A stretch of DNA of 53,324 nt. It comes from an uncultured Lachnospiraceae bacterium. GTDB taxonomy: Bacteria > Bacillota > Clostridia > Lachnospirales > Lachnospiraceae. Both the position numbers and the translations under genes were made by a program. Below, piece after piece: positions 37,089 through 45,436 of the stretch. Under the pieces are notes generated by a model. That model worked only from the letters and a program-made list of their open reading frames with translations. It was not told the DNA's origin and searched no databases. Each line of letters starts with the position of its first letter. Positions within the stretch are counted from its first letter, which is position 1. The stretch lies in contig CAJOQM010000098.1 in the NCBI GenBank assembly GCA_905236845.1, positions 1-53,324 on the forward strand, given 5' to 3'.

Positions 37089-38512
37089 TCAACCCATATA
37101 AAACAGATCCTTTAATGTAACCACAGACTGTATAATTCCCGAATATTTATTATCAACCATTCCATCAGTGGTTACAAGAGTGGGAAAAACTGCATATTTA
37201 GTCTTTGTAGATATTTTAAGGTCACTTATCCGTTTTTTTATAGCCTCCTCATCCTGCTTCGAAAGGGAATATGCTGCGCCGGAATATTTCATTTCACATA
37301 AATTAATTACCTGATCCTTTCTCACAATCAAAAGATCTATCTGCGAGCCATGTATCCCCTTGTCTGCATCACTTTTACAATACCAGGAATTAACATCGGT
37401 CAGCACTCCTGATATTCCGAGCTTTTGCTTTATTTGTTCAACATGTGCAAGGCAAACTCTCTCAAAAGCGAGTCCCAGCCAGTTATTACCCGCAGGCGTA
37501 TTCAGAGTTTCGCTCAAAAAATGCCCTTCCGCAGATTTTCCCTCCATAAATCTATAATAAAAAAGCGTAAAGAAATCCACCAACTGATATACGGCATTTT
37601 TTTATTCATTCCATATGCATTATATTTTCTGATAAAATCACAGCTCTCGAGCTCAAAAAGTTTCTTTGAAAGATCGCCGGAATTTCCGATACCGGATTTT
37701 GCTATCAGCTCCTCCCTTGTCATTCCCGCCTTCTTTTTGGCCAAAGTCTCTATAATCTTAATGTAAGTAGAGGGATTTTTAAAAATAGAAGCATATAAAT
37801 ATTGAAATTCATCATTAAGCGGAGCATCCTTTTCAAAAAGAATCCTGTCAATATTCTGTGACAAGCTCTCTCCCTTTTTAAGAAAATCCCAATAATAAGG
37901 CACACCGCCAAAAATCATATAATACTGGAGTATCTGATTCCTTCCGAGCACTATATCCTTACCTTGGATAAACTGCTCGCATTCCCCCAGCGAAAATCCG
38001 CTTAAATGAATCTGCGCAGTCAGCCTGTTATACAAACCTCCCTTATTATGGACAACCTTGTTCAACATCCAGGAGGTAGCCGAGGCACAGACAATCAGCA
38101 CAATATCTTTCCTGCCCGAAGCCCATCCATTCCAAAAACTCTCCAATGCTTTTAGCAAATCACAGTTTTGGGTGTCCATCCACGATAATTCATCAATAAA
38201 GATTACTTTTTTCTTTTCGGAAGACAGTCTGATCAGTTCCTTTAGATCCTCAAATGCCTGCAGCCAATTCTTAGCCTTGAGCGAGGGACTGCCTCCCGCT
38301 TCCCTGACAGATGCCTCAAAAGCATAAATCTGTTCAGCCAGATTTCCGTTTGCAATACCCGTATGAGAAAAAGTAAATCTGTAATTAAACGCCTCCCGGA
38401 TTAAATATGTCTTGCCGATTCTTCTGCGCCCATATACAGCTATAAAATGAGAACGGTCATCCTTTAATGTCTGGTTCAATATATTTAATTCTCTGTCCCT
38501 GCCGTAAATCAT
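37089..38512 (-). pseudogene. Archaeal-type ATPase with DUF234 nuclease-like domain, frameshifted
   Basis: Two overlapping frames together make one protein of the AAA-ATPase plus DUF234 family. The first (start ATG 38512, GAGGG upstream) has Walker A GRRRIGKTYL and Walker B KVIFIDELSW and runs to an HTH-like part (MTREELIAKSGIGNSGDL). The second frame continues with VDFFTLFYYRFM and a PD-(D/E)XK-like core (SQIDLLIVRKDQVINLCEMKY). The break falls at a run of seven As (37599-37605, read on the minus strand). One extra A would restore MNKKNAVYQLVDFF, the expected family sequence. Sequencing error, true decay or slippage are all possible. It lies in the accessory island and is probably mobile-associated. 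Confidence 0.8.
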
Positions 38513-38644
38513 AATTCCCTCAACTCTACTTAATCTTTGAATTTTTATCAATTTAAGTAGTTTCTAACACATTTTCAGGCTGGTTTCAATCAAAATTCAT
38601 ATTTCAACCGTACTTAAACTATCAATTTTTTAAAGATTAAGCGC

Positions 38645-38673
38645 AAAAAACGGCGGAGCACATTGCCCCGCCG
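38645..38673 (-). terminator. Terminator of the formate dehydrogenase gene
   Basis: On the minus strand a stem CGGCGG/CCGCCG with inner GCA/TGC pairing (38651-38673) is followed by six Ts, about 50 nt after the fdhA stop. Confidence 0.88.
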
Positions 38674-38721
38674 CCGGTTAATGACCGTCAAAACAGCCAT
38701 TACATTATTTAAATCAAAAAC

Positions 38722-41622
38722 TTAATCGCAGCTGCTGCAGCCGTTTACCAGGGTTGAATAATCATCCCAGCTCGATGCCACAGAAACCACCTCACCGTTT
38801 GCGCAACGCTCTGATACCGAAAGCTGCTTAGCATACATCTCGTTTCGCTTTTCGGCTATCATAGCCTGGGTGATGTAGGTGCCGTCCTCGGTATACGCCT
38901 CGGATTCCGGAATCTTCTGAAGCTTCACTGCGCAGACCTTGTACTCGGGAGCCTTGGCTATGCTGTCGAGAGCATCTATGGTCAGCCAGTTTGAATTGCC
39001 GTCCAGGAAGTGGAAGGGCATCCAAACCTCGCCCGGGCCGGTCTTTTCGGAAACTCTCGCCTCCGAAGAGATGGTTCCTCGCCTGGAGGATACCTTGATG
39101 CGCTCGCCATCCTTGATATCAAGCTTTTCGGCATCTGCCGTATTTATCTCGATATAAGAATGAGGCGATATCTGCATGAGCCCCGGAGTCTTGTCCGTCA
39201 TGGCCATGGCGTTATAGTGGTACAGGTTTCGTCCCGTGGTAAGGAGGATCGGATATTCTTCATCCGGAAGCTCCTGTGCGGGTTTGTACTCTGCCAGGTG
39301 ATAATTACCCTTGCCGCGGCTGAACATCCCAACGTGCATGATGGGTGTGCCCGGATGGTCGGGACCCTTGCAGGGCCACTGAAGACCGTTACCGGCTACT
39401 TCCTCGCCGTCAAGTCTCGCATGCGAGATACCTGCAAATGAAGGCGTGACAGATGCTATCTCATCCATTATTTGAGCGGATGTAAGATGCGGCTGCTCAT
39501 AACCCATGCGGTTCATGATTTCCGTAAATATCTCGTAATCCTGCTTGCAGTTGCCCGGCGCATCCACAGCCTTGCGCACGCGCTGCACACGACGCTCGGT
39601 GTTCGAGAATGTGCCTTCCTTCTCCGCATATGCAGATCCGGGAAGGATGACATCGGCGTATTTTGCCGTCTCTGTCATAAAGAGCTCGTCAACCACCAGG
39701 AATTCAAGGTTTGAAAGCGCCCTGTCCACATGATGCGTGTCGGGATCCGTACGCATGGGATCTTCGCCAAAGATGAAAAGACCCTTTATGTCGCCTTCTA
39801 TCATCTTTTCGAAGCACTCCGTAGCCTTTGTACCGGGATTGGGGTTAAGCTCTACTCCCCAGGCCTTTTCAAACTTCTCGCGGACCTCGTCCACGTGAAC
39901 CTTTTGATAGCCCGTGTAGTCCGTAGGCATGGCACCCATATCGCAGGCGCCCTGAACGTTGTTCTGGCCTCGGATGGGGTTCACACCGCAGCCGGGACGG
40001 CCGAGTTTACCCGTAACCATAGCCAGGTTTGAAAGACTCATAACGCCCTCCGTACCTGTGGAATGCTCGGTTACACCCAGGCAATAGATGATGGGAGCCG
40101 CCTCTGCCTTTGCATAAAGACGCGCCGCCGTGCGGATATCATCCGGATCCAGGTGGCAAATCTCACCCACATATTCAGGTGTGTACTTCTCTACAATCTT
40201 TTTAAGTTTTTCGTAATTTTCTACTTCTGTGCGCTCTTTGATGAATTCTTCATCGGTCAGGCCTTCTTCGATAATTACATGAAGCATGCCGTTTACAAGA
40301 GCGACGTTTGTACCCGGGCGAAGCTTAAGATGTACGTCTGCCTTTTTCGTGAGGTTTATATCACGGGGATCGGCAATTATTATCTTTGCTCCTCTTTCTG
40401 CGGCAGCTCGTAGCTGCATGCCCAGAACGGGGTGTGCTTCTTCCGAGTTAGAACCAATGATCATTATCACATCGGATTCTTTGGTTATGTCCGAGATGGT
40501 GTTCGTCATCGCACCGGAGCCCAATGTTGTCGCCAGACCGGAGACTGTAGGGGCATGTCAGACACGTGCACAGTTGTCAGTATTGTTGGTACCGAATACC
40601 GTGCGAACCATTTTTTGAAGCATGTAAATATCTTCGTTTGTGCTTCGTGAGCAGGCAAATCCTGCCAGTGAGTCGGGACCGTTTTTCTTTTTGATCTCGG
40701 TGAACTTCTTAGCTACCAGATCAAGAGCCTCGTCCCAGGAGGCTTTTCTGAATTCTCCTGTTTTTCTGTCCTTTATCAAAGGATCTGTCAGGCGGTCCTT
40801 TGAACTTAGGAAATCAAAGGAGCCAAAGCGTCCTTTTACACAAAGCCTGCCGTGGTTGGAAGGTCCGTCTGCGCCTTCTACGGCTACGACCTTTCCGTCC
40901 TTTACCAGAAGATACATCTGGCAGCCCACTGCGCAGTGGGGACATGTGGTAAGAACCTTCTTTACCTCCCACTCGCGGTACTTCTTTCCCGCCTTTCTGT
41001 AAAGAGCTCCGGTGGGACATGCGTCTGCACAGTTACCGCAGGATTCGCATATGGTGGTCTCTTCCCAGTTTTCTCCGAAGGGAGCGTCGATAATGGTAAA
41101 CATACCTGTTTTCTTAAGGTTTATCGCACGTCTTCCGCTGACATTGTTGCAGGTATTTACGCAACGCTGACAGTGTATGCAAAGATCCGAGCGGTACCCC
41201 AAAAACGGATGCTCCTCCTTCGGAGGTCTTTCGATTTTGACCCTGGTTCCTTCAAAAGTGGTTTTGTAGACACCGTATTCATTGCAGACAGCCTGAAGCT
41301 CACATTTGCCGTTTGAGGGACATGAGAAACAGTCCTGATGGTGATTGGAAAGCAGAAGATTCAAAATCATCTTTCTGTATTCCACTACCTTCTGGCTTGC
41401 GGTCTGTATGACCATGCCATCTTTTGCAATTGTGTTGCAGGCCGTAGGAAGATTGTCCATGCCTTCGACTTCAACGACGCACAGGCGACATGAGCCGATT
41501 TGATTGACACCTTCCAGATAGCACAATGTCGGTATCCGTACACCATTTTGACGAGCCGCTTCAAGTATCGTCGTACCTTCTTCTACCTGAAGCTTAAGGT
41601 CATCAATGGTAATACTTATCAT
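38722..41622 (-). CDS. fdhA: Selenocysteine-containing formate dehydrogenase catalytic subunit with NuoG-like N-terminus
   Basis: One gene of 966 residues read through an in-frame UGA at 40558-40560 (Sec355). Residues 1-75 are a 2Fe-2S domain (Cys 34, 45, 48, 62). A His/Cys 4Fe-4S segment follows, then two 4Fe-4S clusters (CIHCQRCVNTC, CESCGNCADACP), the MopB 4Fe-4S motif (CPHCAVGCQM) and the Mo/W-bisMGD domain. Sec lies in NTDNCARV-U-HAPTVSGL, the exact place of the metal-ligand Sec in FdhF. The C-terminal cofactor domain ends NGCSSCD. It oxidises formate or reduces CO2 and passes electrons along the N-terminal clusters, probably to a NuoF/GltD-type flavoprotein. There is no signal peptide, so it is cytoplasmic. 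GGAGG lies seven bases before the ATG, and it has its own promoter and terminator. Confidence 0.95.
40519..40560 (-). promoter_or_regulatory. UGA selenocysteine codon and bacterial SECIS element
   Basis: The UGA is at 40560-40558. Twelve nt downstream, a hairpin GTCTCC-GGTCT-GGCGAC (40545-40529) has five pairs, one mismatch and the apical loop GGUCU, the same loop as the E. coli fdhF SECIS. A GCCC/GGGC pairing (40552-40555 with 40519-40522) can close the longer structure. Confidence 0.88.
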
Positions 41623-41663
41623 TGATTTTCCTCCTTTCTTAAATTGTATAAAACTACCAGTTT

Positions 41664-41692
41664 ATTATATTTCAATAACCCGCCGAATTCAA
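41664..41692 (-). promoter_or_regulatory. Sigma-A promoter of fdhA
   Basis: Minus-strand TTGAAT (41687-41692), 17-base spacer and TATAAT (41664-41669), about 42 nt before the start codon and downstream of the LysR stop. Confidence 0.78.
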
Positions 41693-41712
41693 CAAAATCT
41701 AATGCATAATAG

Positions 41713-42597
41713 TTATTCATTAATGACATATTCGGCAAATGCTTTGGCGCCGGAGCCTGCTCCTTCGTCCTTTAGAGTAACCATATACAAAGAGCGCTTT
41801 GTGTCAAATCCCGGGATATCAAAGGAAAGAAGCTCTCCTCTTTTAACCTCCTCGCTTACCACGCATTCGGAAATAAATGCAACGCCGATACCGGAGGATA
41901 CCAGTTTCTTTAGGGAATCCTGGTTGCTGACCTTTCCGGCTTCATTAATTTCATCCGGATTAAGCCCCATTTTCTCCAAAATCCCATCTGCGGTGCTCTG
42001 GGAGCCGCTTCCCTCTTCTCTTCGAAGGAAAGGCAGATTCTTAAGGTCATCTGCGGTTATTTGCCTGCTTTCCCAAGCTTTAAATTCATCGTCATTGGGC
42101 GTAATAAGCACCATCTCATCATCGTAAACAGGCGTAAAGATAAGCCCTGCTTCCTCTGTTTTCATGCCCGAGAATCCCACGTCATATTTACCCTTTTTGA
42201 CCCCTTCGATCACAAGGGCGCTGTCCGTCTGGTCAAGCATGATTCTCACATCTGGATTTTTCTTTGAAAATCCCTTAATGATATCCGGCACCAGATAAGC
42301 AGATGGAATGGTGGACGCCCCCAGTTTTACTACGTTCTTTTCATCTTCCGACCAATGTTTCATAAGTTTATCTCTCCTTTCTAAAACATTTACCGCAAAA
42401 TCATACAATTCCATGCCTTTATCCGTTATATCCACGCTGTGGGTAGAACGAATAACCAGTTTTGTCCCCAGCTCCTTTTCGAGATTCCGGATATGAGTGC
42501 TCACCGTAGGCTGGGAAATATAAAGCTCGTTTGCCACCTTGCTAAAGCTCCTGCATTCCACAAGCGCTGCAAAGGACTGCAATTGTCTAAATTCCAT
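41713..42597 (-). CDS. LysR-family regulator, selenium-metabolism type
   Basis: Transcription regulator of 294 aa with an N-terminal winged HTH (FRQLQSFAALVECRSFSKVA and ISQPTVSTHIRNLEKELG) and a periplasmic-binding-like effector domain. I place it in the LysR group found with selenium genes because of its neighbours; the sequence alone would only say LysR. The start follows the desulfurase stop by one base, with GGGAGG upstream. Likely targets are the fdhA promoter and the divergent yedE promoter. The inducer is unknown. Confidence 0.87.
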   Translation of the reverse strand: MEFRQLQSFAALVECRSFSKVANELYISQPTVSTHIRNLEKELGTKLVIRSTHSVDITDKGMELYDFAVNVLERRDKLMKHWSEDEKNVVKLGASTIPSAYLVPDIIKGFSKKNPDVRIMLDQTDSALVIEGVKKGKYDVGFSGMKTEEAGLIFTPVYDDEMVLITPNDDEFKAWESRQITADDLKNLPFLRREEGSGSQSTADGILEKMGLNPDEINEAGKVSNQDSLKKLVSSGIGVAFISECVVSEEVKRGELLSFDIPGFDTKRSLYMVTLKDEGAGSGAKAFAEYVINE

Positions 42598-42598
42598 A

Positions 42599-43750
42599 TC
42601 AAGCCTCCCTCACTATCTTCCTAAGCGCCTCTATGGCTGTTTCCACTTCTTTTTCCGTATTATTCCAACCGAAGGAAAAACGGATGGTGCCTTCGGGATA
42701 TGTCCCAAGGGTCTTATGGGCACTCGGCGCACAGTGAAGCCCCACCCGAGTCATGATTTTGTATTTTTCTTCCAGCTCTAATGCAGCTTCCGAAAGGTCT
42801 TTATTAATTGTTTGGACAGAAATCACGCCGATATTATGTAAACCTACAATCCGAAGCAATCCATTTGCCACCATATCCTCAAGCCCCGAAACAAACATTT
42901 CAGTAAGCTTAAGCTCGTGATTTCTTATAGCATCAATTCCCTTATTATCTATCCATTTAAGAGGCGCATTAAGCCCTGCTATGCCGGGAAGATTCAATGT
43001 GCCAGCCTCGAACCTATCCGGCATAAAGGAAGGCACATCCTCCGTATGGGAAATGCTGCCGGTGCCTCCGGATATCAGCGGTTCAATCTGCGAAATCACA
43101 TGCTCCTTCAGGATAAAGCCGCCTATCCCCTGCGGTCCCAAAAGCCCCTTGTGCCCGGTAAAGCAAAGGGCGTCTATATTCATTTGCTCCATATCTATGG
43201 GCAAAACTCCGGCTGTCTGGGCAGAATCCAGGATAAAAATAAGCCCGTGCTCCCTGCAAAATTCACCCACTTCCTTAACAGGCATAACAGTCCCGCAGAC
43301 ATTTGAGGCATGTGTCATAACCACTGCCCGGGTGTTATCCCTAAGAGCCTTTTCAAGCTCCGGCAAAATAAGCTTCCCCTGCGAGGTGCAGGGCACACGG
43401 CTAAAACTGACTCCCGCCTTTTCAAGCTGCACCAAAGGACGCATTACGGCGTTATGCTCCATAGATGAAGTTATCACATGGTCCCCGGGCTTTAGCAGAC
43501 CTTTTAATATCACATTAAGGCTCTCCGTGATATTCTTTGTAAACACTGCGTTCTTAAGATCTCCGCCGTTAAACATATCGCAAAGCAGCTGCCTTGTTTC
43601 AAAGACCATGCTTTCTGCATCATAGGCTTTAGCATAGCTGCTGCGGTTTATATTCGCTCCGATATCACTTATATATTCCGCCACTGCCTCTGCCACCCCG
43701 GGGGGCTTGGGAAAGGATGTGGCTGCATTGTCAAAATAAATTCCGTTCAT
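42599..43750 (-). CDS. Class V aminotransferase, cysteine desulfurase / selenocysteine lyase-like
   Basis: PLP enzyme of 383 aa. It begins IYFDNAATSFPKPP, has HNAVMRPL, the PLP-binding His in THASNVCG, the Asp in LILDSAQTAG (seen as FILDSAQTAG) and the PLP Lys in CFTGHKGLLGPQGIGG. This matches the cysteine desulfurase subgroup (TIGR01977-like) often encoded with selD. A role in freeing selenium from selenocysteine or handing Se/S to the SelD pathway is inferred from context. No Shine-Dalgarno is visible before the ATG (AT-rich only), which is unusual here. It is co-directional with lysR (gap one base) and divergent from yedE. Confidence 0.87.
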   Translation of the reverse strand: MNGIYFDNAATSFPKPPGVAEAVAEYISDIGANINRSSYAKAYDAESMVFETRQLLCDMFNGGDLKNAVFTKNITESLNVILKGLLKPGDHVITSSMEHNAVMRPLVQLEKAGVSFSRVPCTSQGKLILPELEKALRDNTRAVVMTHASNVCGTVMPVKEVGEFCREHGLIFILDSAQTAGVLPIDMEQMNIDALCFTGHKGLLGPQGIGGFILKEHVISQIEPLISGGTGSISHTEDVPSFMPDRFEAGTLNLPGIAGLNAPLKWIDNKGIDAIRNHELKLTEMFVSGLEDMVANGLLRIVGLHNIGVISVQTINKDLSEAALELEEKYKIMTRVGLHCAPSAHKTLGTYPEGTIRFSFGWNNTEKEVETAIEALRKIVREA

Positions 43751-43768
43751 ATATTTATTTTATTACAA

Positions 43769-43797
43769 TTCATAATAAATATCCAGTCTTTAATCAA
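43769..43797 (-). promoter_or_regulatory. Possible promoter of the desulfurase-lysR unit
   Basis: TTGATT (43792-43797), 17 bases, TATGAA (43769-43774) on the minus strand. The transcript would have a leader of only about 12-15 nt without a ribosome binding site. Confidence 0.4.
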
Positions 43798-43806
43798 ATA
43801 ACTTCA

Positions 43807-43836
43807 TTGGATTATCAAAGAATTTACTATTATAAT
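43807..43836 (+). promoter_or_regulatory. Promoter of yedE-yedF-DUF3343-selD
   Basis: TTGGAT (43807-43812), 18-base spacer and TATAAT (43831-43836), about 30 nt before the ribosome binding site AAAGGAGG of yedE. Confidence 0.75.
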
Positions 43837-43874
43837 ATTAAAGTTTTTAATAAACTTTAAAAAGGAGGTCTGTA

Positions 43875-44978
43875 ATGACTAAAATCAAAGATCATGCAGG
43901 AATCATCATATCCTGCGCCATAATAGGAGTCATCGCATCTGTTCTGGCTCTTTTGGGAAACCCGAAAAACATGGGCTTTTGCATAGCCTGCTTTATACGT
44001 GATACCGCTGGCGGTCTTGGGCTTCACAGAGCTGAGGCGGTGCAGTACATCCGTCCGGAGATTATCGGCATCATCCTGGGAAGCTTTCTTTGCGCATTCT
44101 TTACGAAGGAATTTAAGTCAAAGGGAGGAAGCGCTCCTTTTACCCGCCTCGTGCTTGGCTTTTTCGTGATGGTTGGCTGCCTTATGTTTCTTGGCTGCCC
44201 CTTCCGCATGATAATCCGTCTTGCAGGCGGTGATTTAAATGCAATCCTTGGTCTTGTGGGCTTTGCATGCGGTGTACTTGCGGGCGTATTTTTCCTAAGC
44301 AAGGGATATTCTCTTAAGAGGACATATAAGCTTCCTGCTGCTGACGGCTTTTTGATGCCCGTTATTGCGCTGATATCCCTTATCCTTGTAATTGCGGCTC
44401 CCGCCTTTATCTTCTTTACAGAAGAAGGCGCAGGCCCCGGCGCTCTTCATGCAGGCATTGCAATAAGCCTCGGAGCCGGCCTTATAGTGGGCGCACTTGC
44501 GCAGCGCACCCGTCTTTGCATGGCAGGTGGCATCCGTGACGTGGTGCTCTTTAAGGATTTTCACCTGGTAATCGGCTTTATTTCCGTGCTTGCGGCATGT
44601 TTTATCATGAACCTTATACTTACAGGTGCGACCGGCACTTCATTATTTAACCTGGGCTTTGCGGAGCAGCCCATAGCCCACACAGACGGACTGTGGAACG
44701 CTCTTGGAATGTTCCTTGTGGGATTTGCATGCATTCTCCTTGGGGGCTGCCCTCTTCGCCAGCTGGTTCTTACAGGCGAGGGTAACACCGACAGCGCTAT
44801 CACCATTATAGGTCTTGTCCTTGGCGCAGCATTTTGCCACAATTTCGGTCTTGCATCAAGCGCAGACGGCCCCACATCTAACGGAAAGATTGCAGTTATC
44901 ATAGGTATTGCGGTCGTTGCGGTTATCGCATGCGTAAATACATTTATTAAACCTAAGGATTCAAAGGAGGTATCATAA
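43875..44978 (+). CDS. yedE: Selenium metabolism membrane protein YedE/FdhT (YeeE/YedE family)
   Basis: Polytopic membrane protein of 367 aa with about nine or ten hydrophobic segments. Conserved Cys motifs are GFCIACFIRDTAGGLGLH near the N-terminus, GCPFRMIIRLAGGDLN, RLCMAGGIRDV and GGCPLRQLVLTGEGNTDS. The family carries sulfur oxyanions or thiosulfate; members beside selD are assigned to selenium uptake. It opens the selD operon, with a consensus ribosome binding site, and its stop overlaps the next start by one base (TAATG). Confidence 0.9.
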   Translation: MTKIKDHAGIIISCAIIGVIASVLALLGNPKNMGFCIACFIRDTAGGLGLHRAEAVQYIRPEIIGIILGSFLCAFFTKEFKSKGGSAPFTRLVLGFFVMVGCLMFLGCPFRMIIRLAGGDLNAILGLVGFACGVLAGVFFLSKGYSLKRTYKLPAADGFLMPVIALISLILVIAAPAFIFFTEEGAGPGALHAGIAISLGAGLIVGALAQRTRLCMAGGIRDVVLFKDFHLVIGFISVLAACFIMNLILTGATGTSLFNLGFAEQPIAHTDGLWNALGMFLVGFACILLGGCPLRQLVLTGEGNTDSAITIIGLVLGAAFCHNFGLASSADGPTSNGKIAVIIGIAVVAVIACVNTFIKPKDSKEVS

Positions 44979-45184
44979 TGAGTACAGTAGATGCAAGAGG
45001 ATTATCCTGCCCCGAGCCCGTTATAATGGCCAGGGAAGCCTTGAAATCAAACGAATCTTCATATACAATTATGGTCGACAACACGGCGTCACGGGAAAAT
45101 GTTGCCCGCTTTTGCCGTCATCAGGGCTATAACGTGGATATAAAGGCAAACGACGGCGAATATACATTGGAGATATCTAAATAG
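44978..45184 (+). CDS. TusA/SirA-like sulfur (selenium) carrier, short YedF
   Basis: A 68-aa protein with the TusA motif DARGLSCPEPVIMAREAL, whose CPxP Cys can carry persulfide or perselenide. YedF proteins in selenium clusters are usually about 200 aa with an extra C-terminal DsrE-like domain; here only the TusA part is present. It is coupled to yedE (TAATG), and its TAG stop overlaps the GTG start of the next gene. GGAGG lies upstream inside yedE. Confidence 0.87.
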   Translation: MSTVDARGLSCPEPVIMAREALKSNESSYTIMVDNTASRENVARFCRHQGYNVDIKANDGEYTLEISK

Positions 45185-45435
45185 TGGAATATATCGCTAC
45201 ATTTTACTCCCATTTCGGAGCTATTAAATTTAACAAAAAATGCGAGAGTCTTACCTGGCCCTCAAGAATGATGCCGGTCCCGCGGGCTTTAAGTTCAAGC
45301 TGCGGGACCTGTGTCAAATATACGGCTTTGGCAGATAGCTGGTGCCCCTTTGATGCGGCGCCGGATGAAGTCGAACAGGTAGTTAAAATCACAGACAGCG
45401 GCTATGAAAATATTTATGCCGCAAAAGGAAGCTGA
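45184..45435 (+). CDS. DUF3343 putative Se/S carrier-like protein
   Basis: Small protein of 83 aa with MEYIATFYSHFGAIKFNKKC, the Arg/Pro segment MMPVPRALSSSCGTCVKY and a CGTC pair. This matches DUF3343, a family repeatedly found between yedF and selD and proposed to bind selenium or sulfur. The start is GTG at 45184, overlapping the previous stop, with GGAG nine bases upstream. Its stop lies one base before the selD start. Confidence 0.85.
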   Translation: MEYIATFYSHFGAIKFNKKCESLTWPSRMMPVPRALSSSCGTCVKYTALADSWCPFDAAPDEVEQVVKITDSGYENIYAAKGS

Positions 45436-45436
45436 T

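Noticed and set aside
38722..40524. Formate dehydrogenase C-terminal part as a separate gene
   Set aside because: Its only start is an internal TTG after the in-frame UGA, without a ribosome binding site. The read-through gene explains it better.
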